Shown here one piece after another: positions 11,701 through 21,245 of a stretch of 64,000 nucleotides of DNA. The number at the start of each line of letters is the position of its first letter. Within the stretch, counting starts at the first letter, position 1. Source of the stretch: Purpureocillium takamizusanense (taxonomy: Eukaryota > Ascomycota > Sordariomycetes > Hypocreales > Ophiocordycipitaceae). The stretch is taken from NCBI RefSeq assembly GCF_022605165.1, contig NC_063068.1:5766001-5830000 (forward strand). The letters are read 5' to 3'. Made by a program: the position numbers and the translations under genes. The notes under the pieces are model-generated. The model did no database searches, had not been told where the DNA came from, and was given only the letters and a program-made list of their open reading frames with translations.

Positions 11701-12239
11701 AACACGGACCCTATCCGCAAGCTAAGGTTGGCCTGTCGGGCTGCCCCGTCCCTGGCCCATCTATCCGTCGACTGTCTCTTTTTTGTTCCGCTTTCGCGCG
11801 GCCTCGCTCTGCCTCACCAGTCACAGCAACGACCACTCGTACCCTCGCGGGAGCTTGCTGTCGTCACTCGCCCACTTGCTGCCCCAGGTCGACAACTGCT
11901 AGTCCGGCATGATGGATCATGGCTCCTAGTCCGTGGGCCGTTACCTTCCGAGGGGCCACTCTCGCATATCACCTCCATTGCTGCCGCCCGTCTTGAGCTT
12001 TCTACCCCGCCATCGCCGCCTCTGTCGTCGCGGCCGCCGTGTTATGAACCGTCCCCTCGGGACTGATACCCTGCCAGCAGATCGTCGCCCTTGCGGCCCA
12101 CAGACGTTGCACCGGGCCGTAGAGTGCCGTCCGGCCACAGCCGACTCCGTGCTCGAGGCGGTGACGGCGACGGCGACGGCGACAAGGCCATTATAGCCGC
12201 CCCGGCCAAGGCGGCCAAGCTCCTCGGGACCGTCACAGC
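8798..12239. other. 3.4 kb gene-free stretch upstream of the transporter and the unknown-function gene
   Basis: This stretch is the shared upstream region of two divergent genes. Open frames reach about 200 codons but look like GC-driven chance frames without domains. Visible structure: GTAC-rich palindrome clusters (10555-10640, 10965-10985, 11110-11135), a GGCA tetranucleotide repeat (11152-11178), and a pyrimidine-rich 11.2-12.2 kb part that is probably the leader of the gene starting at 12240. Confidence 0.55.
11152..11178. repeat. (GGCA)n tetranucleotide repeat
   Basis: About seven uninterrupted GGCA units lie in noncoding DNA, directly before a GGGC-rich stretch. It belongs to the same repeat class as the GGCT/CCAG/GGCA arrays at 52-53 kb and 60 kb. 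Confidence 0.85.
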
Positions 12240-13672
12240 ATGGCTGCGACGTCGTCCTCGTCGGGTTCCTCTTTTACCTCTTCCTCTCTCGGCCGCCCTC
12301 CCACCTACAGCCGCTCCTACGTCAGTCCCGTCGACTCGACTTGGACGCCGACCTCCGGCATTTCTACCATCTCGGCGCCGTCCACGGGGGGCTCAGCAGC
12401 TCCCCAGACCTCGTTGCGCCACTTGGACCTCGGCCCGCCGGGCTACCAAGCAACAATGTACGACCATGCCCCAGAGCGTCATCGGAGAGTCATTGCAGTG
12501 CGCTTGTTGTTGTTATGTTTGTCGTTGTTATCTGACCCAATGCTCTTTCCCGTCCAACAGAACTCTCTTCCAGGACACGCCCGACGAACGAACCGTCTAC
12601 CTTGGCCCTTGGGAGGTGGTGGGGTCGGAGCAACGCCGCGTACTTTGGCAATGCAGCTATCAGAACGAGCTGCTCGAGCATTATTGTGCGCTCATTGGCC
12701 TCCCCATCCATCGTGCGCCGCCTACTGACGGGGTCGAGCAGTGCCGTCGGACATCCCTTCGGAGATTCACCCTCATACCCTCCACTCACGCCACCGCCAA
12801 TACCATGACCCCTCTGACATGGAGCGATATCTAACCTTTCCCGAGCCGCACCGCATCCGTTACACGACCGATGAGGGGGTCTGCATCCATGACCAGTACA
12901 TAAACGTCAGATACGAGTTCACATCGGTCGAGGGGTCCATCCAATTCCAGGGCGATGTGCGGAGGAGAGACATGATCAACTACTTTGATATTGATGTCGC
13001 CTGGACCAACGTCCACGGCCGCACTGACGGCTTCGGCAAAGTCAAGGGCATCGGCGCCATTCAGCGCCTCAAGATGTGGCGCGACCGCTATACTACATTT
13101 CACTCCATCAGCGTGCTGGCAAACAAGACGGACGGCCAGTACCGCGAGTACGACGTGCACCTGTTCGAGGGCGAACTACGCGGCCGTGACGACCGCGCAA
13201 AGCAGGTTCGGCTCAACGTGCGCAGTCGAAGAGGGAGCGCTCCAGACGACAACAACCCTCAACGCCGTTTTTCGTTCGCCCAGAGGGTACGCCCGCGGAT
13301 GCGGTCGACGGGCCATGCTGGCCATAGCCCGCAAGACTCACCCGGACCGTCGCAGGCATCGGTAGACATTCGATATCTGTCCATTCAATTCAGCAGCCGC
13401 TCAGGTACGCTGGAGGGACATCATGGCGGTTTAAGCCGCGGTTGAGCTAATAATACTCGACAGACTACCGAAGATTCTTGGAGGCGTGGGCGTACGCTCA
13501 CACCTCGGATCGAGACTTTCAAGGGCTTCCGTTCCCTCCCAATCACTTTGAGCTGCCGTCACCCCAGATGCTGCCCGGGCTGGCCTCTGAGCTTCCGTCG
13601 CCATCGTCGCCAGAGCTGTCGCGCAGTCTCGACCCTGTGCTGGAGCCAGATGACCAAGATCCGCGTGGCTGA
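12240..13672 (+). CDS. Protein of unknown function, four exons
   Basis: Spliced model 12240..12497, 12574..12685, 12742..13404, 13464..13672; total 1242 nt, 413 residues. The ATG at 12240 has a favourable context (A at -3, G at +4). Intron 2 (56 nt) has a GTGCGC donor and a CTGAC branch site 14 nt before its acceptor, and it alone brings the two conserved-looking halves into phase. The N-terminal 75 residues are Ser/Thr/Pro-rich and probably disordered. The core, about residues 130-275, is dense in charged and aromatic residues (PEPHRIRYTTDEG, YINVRYEFTSVEGSIQFQGD, RRRDMINYFDIDVAWTNVHG, MWRDRYTTFHSISVLANK), typical of a folded beta-rich domain. The tail (DYRRFLEAWAYAH, then Pro/Ser-rich) follows intron 3. 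I do not recognise a named family. The acceptor of intron 1 was chosen by phase (12573); a stronger-looking AACAG at 12560 would break the frame, so that junction is the weakest part. Confidence 0.65.
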
Positions 13673-14096
13673 AGGACACGAGAGTTGCCCCGTCTACAGG
13701 CCACCAATTTTGCAAGCACCAGTTCGTGGGCAAGACGGTGCCCGTGGCATGTTCATACCCCAACGAGACCAGGCCCGAGGTCTCGGGATGCCAACATGAG
13801 GCGATGCGACACCCCGGAGTCAAAAGGCTCGGCATGGCCGGGGGTGCACATGGCGTGTTGGCAGGATGGCAGACGATTGGTCCCCACCCCGTCGCCATCG
13901 AGGTCAGCCCACCATGTTTCGTCATTGATAGTGCGCCGCATCCGGACGCATCTGCATCGACGACAACCACGCTCTTTCCATGCTTGCGATTGACGTCGTC
14001 GTCGCCAATTGATTGACGGCCACAAAAGTCTCTGGCCTGTCATCCTTTCCGTCCCTGATAGAATTGCCTAATTCTGAAACACCCCACGCCTCCACC
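13673..14096. other. Intergenic region before acetate kinase
   Basis: These 424 bp hold the 3' region of the upstream gene and the promoter and leader of the acetate kinase gene. I see no further gene and no clear TATA box; the leader just before the ATG is pyrimidine-rich. Confidence 0.5.
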
Positions 14097-15400
14097 ATGA
14101 AGGTCGTTCTCGCCATCAATGCCGGCTCGAGCTCGGTCAAGGTCTCCGTCTACCTGGCCGACAGGAATGCACCCCCGAGACAGATTGCAGAGGCCCAGAT
14201 CAACGGCCTCACGGCACCTCCGGCGCAACTGAAGTACCTGCGGGGCGAGACAAAGGTCTTCAAGGACAAGAAGGTCGAGGAGCCATTAAAGACGCAAGAC
14301 GATGCCTTCGGGCTCATTCTCAAGACGCTCATCGACGACGCCGAGCTTCGAGAGATCAACTCCAAAGGGGACATTGCCATCGCGGCCCACCGCATCGTAC
14401 ACGGCGGCGACTACGACGAGTCCAAGCTCATCAACGAGGACACGTACCACCATCTCGAGACGCTGAGCGACCTGGCGCCGCTGCACAATGGGCCGGCTCT
14501 TACCATTGTCGACTCGTGCATCAAGACGCTGCCCAATGCCTCCAACATAGCCTGCTTCGACTCGCAGTTCCACGCCACGATCCCGCCCCACATCTCGACG
14601 TATCCCATATGCCCCGTCACAGCAAAGAAGAATGGCCTGCGCAAGTACGGATTCCACGGCACCAGCTACGAATTCATCAGTCGGTCGGTGGCAGACTTTT
14701 TGGGTAAAGACGTCAGCAAGCTCAACATCATTGCGCTACACCTGGGTAGCGGCGCGAGTGCCTGTGCCATCAAGGGTGGCAAGAGCCGGGATACGAGCAT
14801 GGGCTTGACGCCGCTGGCTGGACTTCCCGGGGCCACACGCAGCGGCAGCGTCGATCCTAGGTCAGTAGATCCGCCGTGAAACGATTTCCCGCATCCCGCT
14901 GACCCGTGTGTGACAGCCTCGTCTTCCATTATGCGAGCGACGTGGGCAAGCTGTCGCCGGCTTCAACGGGACACCTGCACATCACTCGTGCCGAGGAGAT
15001 ACTGAACAAAGAGAGCGGGTGGAAGTCCCTGACGGGAACCACCGACTTCCGCGTCATCTCGGAGTCGGACGACCCGAAGCACAAGCTCGCGTTTGACCTT
15101 TTTGTCGATCGGGTGTGCGGATTCGTCGGCAGTTACTACGTGACCCTCAAGGGTCAGGTAGACGCCCTGGTGTTCGCAGGGGGCATCGGCGAGAAGAGCG
15201 CCCTGCTGAGGAGTGCCGTTGCCCAGCAGGCAGGCTGTCTCGGATTCGCCATTGACGAGACGCGGAACAAGAGCGCCGGCGGCGGGGTGGTGGAGGACAT
15301 TGGGGCGGTGGGCGCCAAGCACGGTGTGCTGGTGTGCCAGACGGACGAGCAGTATGAGATGGCGCGCATCTGCGCCAACAAGCCGGAGCTGTGGTCATGA
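14097..15400 (+). CDS. ack: Acetate kinase (fungal)
   Basis: Two exons, 14097..14860 and 14917..15400, joined across a 56-nt intron (phase 2), give 415 residues, the normal size for the family. The enzyme interconverts acetate + ATP and acetyl phosphate + ADP; in fungi it is thought to work with phosphoketolase (Xfp), since phosphotransacetylase is absent from most. Signatures seen: NAGSSSVK near residues 8-15 (family signature 1), AHRIVHGG near 97-104 with the substrate-binding Arg, FDSQFHAT with the catalytic Asp near 155, GFHGTS near 185-190, HLGSGAS (phosphate loop) near 215, and TRSGSVDP with the second essential Arg near 248. FAGGIGEKS and the C-terminal TDEQYEMA complete the ASKHA fold. 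All key residues appear intact. The ATG lies in a CACC context. A TGA inside the intron stops read-through if it is not spliced. Cytosolic location is expected, as no targeting signal is visible. Confidence 0.95.
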
Positions 15401-18400
15401 AGCCCGTTGCGGTCGCCACAGCCCGGGTGTCATGACCATGCCGAATATACAAGTCGGACCCCGGCGATATCGTGACCAGCTGTCTAACTTGGGCATAGAG
15501 TGTGAAGGGCTTGTAGTTGCCTTTGGAGCCCCAGGACCGCACAACACGGTCGAGCCGTCTCGAGTTGAATACCTGTCTGTCGCATTTTGACGACAGACTC
15601 CGTCAGAGCAGGATTGTTCGTACGGAGTACATTGCTGTACATGCCATGGCGTCATGTCAATCTTGGTAGGGCTTTGCCAAGAGGCTCAGCCAACGGCGCA
15701 CCAACGCCACAAAAAGCCAGGGCACAAACGTTGGGCGAGTCCAAATGGACTCCTTTTTTTTTTTTTCATTTGCCGCTGAAGATGATAGCCTAACGCCACT
15801 CCCGACACTATGTTGCCCCTGCCGCGGGCCGAGGGAGGGTTGGGCGATCAATGCGATATTCAGCGAACCACATCGCGCAGGGGGGAAACCACGGAAAGGC
15901 AATCGTGATGGCGGCCCGCGTCGTGCACCGGCGTCTCCTCGGGCGTGCCTTGCGGTGTGACGGTCGGTTGCCGCTCTCCCAATGCTTTCTTTGCTTTTCA
16001 GTTTTGCTTGGTGGTTGTTACTTTGCGGCGACTGCCGGGACCGGGCCGTGCTGTGCTGTCAGAAACGGGAGGAGATTTGATGTTGGGCCCCTGCTATAAT
16101 TAGTGTCGACTGGGGTGGGGGGGAACCAACGGTCACCAGTGTTGAGCGTCTGCCACGTGCGAGCGCAGAAACGACGCCCCAATAGGCGAACCGTGGAACG
16201 AAAGCGCGACGGAATGGACCATCCTCTGGTATGGCTGGCGGGCGGGTTGAGCCGGAGGCGGAGGCAAGCGCTTGGACTGCGCACAGTACATTACAGTACC
16301 TTACAGTACCTGACGGAGATGATGTGAAAGAGAAGCGGTGAAGAGAGGGAAAAGAAAGGGAAGGGTAGAGAGGGAGAACACGAAGAATAATGCTGTACGT
16401 ACCGGCTCCATGTTTCAAAATAAACAGAGGGTTTTTTTTTGTCTGGGCTGTGCACGTCCCTCCTCCCCCCCCCCGGCATGCTCCTGTGCCCCGTGCTGGG
16501 CATCGTGGCTTTGCGATCCGAGCAAGCAGGGTTAGGGGAACGGGGGTCCCGGTGGGCCGACCAACAACACGCAGGGGGAATGGAGCGCAGAGCCGGACAT
16601 GCGGACGAGCGGGCGGGCAAAGAACAGGGACTCGCCGTTCTGTGGATGGCGTGTTGCCTCGTACGAGATGGGGACGACGAGGCCCACGGAGTTGGAAAAA
16701 GCGGACCCGGGCAACCCCTTGGCTTCTTTGCCCTTCCGGAAGCCCGGACGTGGACCCGGACCGGGCGTCGGGGGTCTTGGAAGTTGGGGCGAGGCGCGGC
16801 GAGTCGGTTCACCGGGGCGGGGGGGTTTCCCTCCCAGGCTGAAGCGGAGTTAAGGAGCCGAGCTGAGCTGGGCAGGGACAGGGCCAGGATGTCAACGAGT
16901 CAGGTCGGTTTGTTTACCAGTGGTCCAAGGTAGGGCAGAGAGTGTCAGGGAGAGCGATGGTGACGATGGGCGACGATGATGATGATGCTCAACATGAGCC
17001 CTCCTCGCTCACCCACCAGGGCGGGTCCCCCTCCCCATGCCCAACACTGCCCTGCCCTGCCCTGTCCGCAGATAACGAGGTCAGGTCAAAGCAAGGGGGG
17101 GGGGACTAATAGACAAGACAATTGCAAACCACGGTAACGGGACAAGAATCCTGGGGTGCATCCCCAGGTGGCAGGTGGTAGTACGTATGAACATGAAGCA
17201 GGACCCGCTCGAAACTTGGAAGGGGAGGAAGGGGGGAACAAAAAAAAAAAGAAAAGAAGGAGAAGAGGAAACAGGACTGGGAACCGAGGGACCGAACGAA
17301 CCCCGGGACACCCTTTCGATTATAGAGTTTTCTTAGCCGGGCGCCGTCGCTGTTCTCTCTTGACACGGCATAACTCCCTTGCGATGATGGTGAGGCAACG
17401 GCCGGAAGGCAATACTAACGGAGGGAGCTTCCTGCCTAATGAGGTCGATTGATGGGAAAGAAAGGGCGCTCAGCCGCAGCGCCGGTTCGCTCGGTCGTCG
17501 TTTTGGCCAAGTCATGCTTCGGTTTCCCTCCTCCCCTAGGAAAAGGGAAGCAATTGAGTTCAAGTTGCGGGATGGAGCCTGCTGCCTGTTGCGTCCTCGT
17601 CGGGTGCCATATGGCCTGCCTTGCCTGCTGCGCTTCGTCGTCATCGTCATCGTCGCCACTCTGGCATGTTTTTGTTGTTCGCATGTACGAAAAGTACGTG
17701 CGTGCATGCATGCGTGCGTGCGTGCGCCCACCTCGCGCACGCCCGCCCGCTCGCATATGCAATGCATCGTGTTCGCTGCATGCCGGCACTTTGCCCATCG
17801 TATGGGAACCGGGGGAGGAGAAGGGGGGGGGGCAGAGCAGAGCAGAACAGAGGAGGGCAGAGCAGGATAGGTAGTATGGGGGGGTATGAACGGCATCAGA
17901 GGCGTGGGAAAGAAAAGGCGCCCCAAACGTGGGAGCAGGTACGGAGTACAGTATACGTAGGTGGGTTAAGGAACAGGGAAAGAGGGACCCTTACCAAGCC
18001 TTGTTACCTCCCCTCCCCGCTCCTCCTTCTTCTCGTGTAGCGCAACACAACACACACAACAACCGACTGGGGGCGGGTGGGGGAGAGAGCGCGGGAAAGG
18101 GGACATCGTCGTCACAGCAAGGCACACACACTCAAGGCACAGACAGCAAGAAAAGGCACACAGACAGCACGACCACGGGCGGCGGCGGCACGACGCGGCG
18201 GGCCTGTCCTGTCGTGCGACCACACACATACACACGCACGCAGACGCACGCGCACATAAAAACGCTCACAGCACTGACTTACACACATGCCTACGCGCGC
18301 GCGCGCCCGCCTGCATCCCGCCTCCTGCCCGCCTCCACCATCGTCATTGTCATCACTGTCGTCATCGTGCTTCGCGCTGCTGCTGCTGCTTCCTCCTCCG

Positions 18401-20324
18401 GTTGTTGCGTGGGCACAACACCGCAACCCACAAACAAAGAAACACGCCACAAGGGATAGATAAACCTGCGTTTCGTTACCTACACTACATATATGGAGTA
18501 GGTAGGCAAATCTGTAGATACTATCCTTCGTTGGCGCACGCATGCAAAGAAACTCCAAGCAGGCCCCACGGCAGGGGGAGGGACGGGAGGGCAAACTCCC
18601 TCCGCTCTGCATCACTCAACGTCACTTCTTCACCCTTGCATTCAAGTCTTGGAAACCAAAAAGGGGGGGGGGGGGGATTCTAGATTAAGCAGCAAGGCAC
18701 TCGTGTCATTCTCTTTTACATAGTACTTTACATGTATGTATATACGTACGTCCGCCTCGCTTTTCGCCTGAAACTACCTAAACTTACCTATCCACAACAC
18801 CAAAGCAGAAGAAGAAAAGAAGAAGGGAAAAAACAAAAACAAAGAGCCCCTCGCAAGCCCGACGCAAGCGACCCGCCCCGTTGTAATCAAATCAAAGCCC
18901 AAACGCGCATGCACGCACACCCACGCATCTACCCACGCATCTACCCACGCACGCACGCACGCACGCATCCACCTCCCTCCCCCGAAGGGGTCTTCCGTCC
19001 CGTCCGTCCCTCCGCCCGCCCGCCCGCTCGCCCGCTCATATGCAGGGACCGCAGCGGCCCAGCTGATTGATGCAATGCATGCGTCTCGACTAATCAAAGT
19101 ACGATACGGGTCACGGGCAACGGCAAAACACCTGCCCAAACAGTACGTATGAAAACGGCAATGGCAGGTATAGCAACGCAGAAGTAACGGTAATACGTCG
19201 TTGTAGCAGCAGCAGCAACGGCGCCGGCGGGCGGGCACCGGCGAATAAAAAAGGGCAACTAGGTACCGACGAAAACCACTCAAGTAGTAACTTAGGACCC
19301 TGAAGGAGTCGACCGAATGGACGCAGCCGGCGAGACATGCATGCATCGTCATCGTGTCAAGTCTACGAGCCACAGCATAGGCGGGGGAGGAAACAGGACT
19401 TTATGACGTGATGGAGAGAGGAAAAAATAGAGGTGGTATCAATTGACTCTTTCCAGAATCGCCAGTCATCGTCATCGGAATGACTTGTCTAGATCTGGCA
19501 GCTATGTACAGTGCGGTGCCTCCGGTGGCCTCATTGCCTTCTGTCGAGGCGGCGGGCCATGGGCAAAATAAAACAAAACAAAAAATCCCAATGCCAACCC
19601 ATCAACGCCAGTGCGCCTTTTTAACCTCCCCGGCGCCCATTGTCATCGCACCGCGATGCGACCAAGATGACACTCGCGCTGGTGCATGTACAAGTAGCCG
19701 CGTGTCCGCCGCCCTATCAGGCCGACACCGAGGGCTGAGGTCTGATGCGGGGACTGCTGCCCCAAGCAATCATGATTTTTGAGGCGCCTGAAATCGTGTG
19801 TAGGCCAGCCTCTAGTGGTATGCTATACGAGTGCTGTGCCCGCCAAGGACGAGTCCATTGACCCGGGGTAGGTGGGTAGACAGCGTGGAGAAGGGGTAAA
19901 AAACCATGGGGTGCAGTCGCTCGCGCCCGCCCCGTGCGTGCGTGCGTGCGTGCGGCTGCGCCAGCGGCCGCGTTGCGTCGCGGGGTGATGCCGGCCGCCG
20001 ACCGGGGCGCCTAGTCGACTTGGCCGGTGAGGGCGAGGTCCGGCAGCCTCTTCTCTGCCGCGGAAAATTACGGCCGACGGAACTCCGTGGTTGTTTGAAA
20101 CGAGTGTGGGGACGGCTGTGTGTGGACGGAAATTCCCCATCAGCCGTTGATTAGGCATTAGCAGGTAGTAAGAGGCCCATCCGTCGAGCGAGGGAGGGGA
20201 CCCCTGGTTCCGAGGGGGGCGGTTCGTGGTCGGGAGGCGGGAGCATGAGTCGGATTCGAGCACTGCTGCTGCCGAAAGTTCCGCACCCCTCTGTCACCTC
20301 ACCGCGACCCCGTCGTCGTCGCGT
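15401..20324. other. 4.9 kb gene-free stretch between acetate kinase and the FlbC-like gene
   Basis: No frame has a recognisable domain; those of 140-200 codons near 16.4, 17.3-17.9, 18.1-18.6 and 18.8-19.4 kb are built of GC-rich or repeat DNA. The stretch includes three 10-bp repeats (16281-16310), a TACGGAGTAC-type palindrome (15620 and 17940), GTGC/CACG repeats (17698-17730, 18940-18968, 19938-19955) and a G14 run (18663-18676). The part next to 20325 is the 3' flank of the FlbC-like gene. Confidence 0.55.
16281..16310. repeat. Three tandem 10-bp units containing CAGTAC
   Basis: Three successive decamers of the form TTACAGTACC (first copy diverged) lie in noncoding DNA. They belong to the GTAC-rich family of intergenic elements found across the window. 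Confidence 0.75.
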
Positions 20325-21245
20325 TCATGAGCTGCCCGCCTGGCACTCCACAGCCATTGCCAGCGCGTCGAGGCCGCTGCTGGGCGTCCGTGCCGCGACC
20401 GGCCGGCTCAACAGGGGGAGCGTCATGCCGCCCATGTCCCAGGCCGCGCTGCCGGGCGACGGCAGTGGGTACTGCTGCTGGTGGTGCGCCTCAGCGCCAT
20501 CCCAGTGTTGCGCGACGTCGCGGCTGCCGGCGCTGCTGGCCGTCGTCGTCGACGTGGACGAGCGGCTGCGGCTCGAGGCCGTCGAGTTGCGGCGCGCCTC
20601 GGCGAGCGCGGCCTTGTGAGCGCGGGCGCCGCCCGAAGAGCGGCTCTTGTCCTTGTAGTGCGTCTCCAGGTGCTGCTTCATGTTGTCGGCCCGGGTGAAC
20701 TTCTTCTGGCAGCCGGGGTAGGTGCACTGGACCGCCTTCTCCGCCGTGTGGATCTTGGAGTGACGAGAGGCGTGGCCCGACGTGGTGAACGTCTTCTCGC
20801 AGCCGTGGCTGTCGCGGTAGCGGCAAGGATAGCGCTTCCCCGGGCGCTGCTCCTGCACAGCGGGCGTCGCCGCTGACGAGCTGCTGTCGTCGTCAAACGA
20901 CGCGGACCTGCTGCTGTCAACGTAGGCGGGGCGCTTGGCGGGCGGCGCGTCGACGGAGTAGAGGGCGCCACGGGTATAGGCGTAGTCCACCGACGGTGTC
21001 AATGGGGAGATGGGATCGTTGCTGCTCATCTGGGAGTCATACGAGTCCGACCGTAACAGCTCGGGCGTGTTGGGCGACGAAGAGCTGCTGTTGCGGGGAC
21101 TGGGGTAAGGACGCTGGATGGCCTGCTGGGCAGACGGCTGGAACGTGAGCGGGCGGTGGTGCGTAGGGTAGTGCGAGGCCTTCTGGTAGCCATCGTCGTT
21201 GAGGAGCGAGACCTGGCGGCCCGCGGCGTCGCGAGCCTGCATCAT
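20325..21245 (-). CDS. flbC: C2H2 zinc-finger transcription factor, FlbC-like conidiation regulator
   Basis: An uninterrupted frame runs from ATG 21245 to TGA at 20325-20327, 306 residues, close to known FlbC lengths (350-400). Two C2H2 fingers sit at about residues 141-166 (C-x7-C-x12-H-x3-H, with the conserved core KTFTTSGHASRHSKIH) and 174-196 (C-x4-C-x12-H-x3-H, KKFTRADNMKQHLETH). They are followed by a basic Ser/Arg-rich tail (HYKDKSRSS). The N-terminal 135 residues are Ser/Pro-rich and include SSPNTPELLRSDSYDS. Finger spacing and flanks match FlbC, the upstream developmental activator that helps switch on brlA during asexual sporulation in Aspergillus; nuclear action is expected. The start is the first of two adjacent ATGs in a CCCACC context; the frame stays open upstream to a TTG but without another ATG. 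Alternative: a related two-finger fungal factor. Confidence 0.75.
   Translation of the reverse strand: MMQARDAAGRQVSLLNDDGYQKASHYPTHHRPLTFQPSAQQAIQRPYPSPRNSSSSSPNTPELLRSDSYDSQMSSNDPISPLTPSVDYAYTRGALYSVDAPPAKRPAYVDSSRSASFDDDSSSSAATPAVQEQRPGKRYPCRYRDSHGCEKTFTTSGHASRHSKIHTAEKAVQCTYPGCQKKFTRADNMKQHLETHYKDKSRSSGGARAHKAALAEARRNSTASSRSRSSTSTTTASSAGSRDVAQHWDGAEAHHQQQYPLPSPGSAAWDMGGMTLPLLSRPVAARTPSSGLDALAMAVECQAGSS

Noticed and set aside
12091..12834. A 247-codon plus-strand frame overlapping the unknown-function gene
   Set aside because: Only the part matching exon 2 (12574..12685) fits the spliced model; the rest is leader or intron read in a wrong frame.
14861..14916. Possible frameshift or truncation of acetate kinase at 14879
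   Set aside because: The stop lies within a 56-nt intron with canonical GTCAGT donor and GACAG acceptor; splicing restores the full enzyme.
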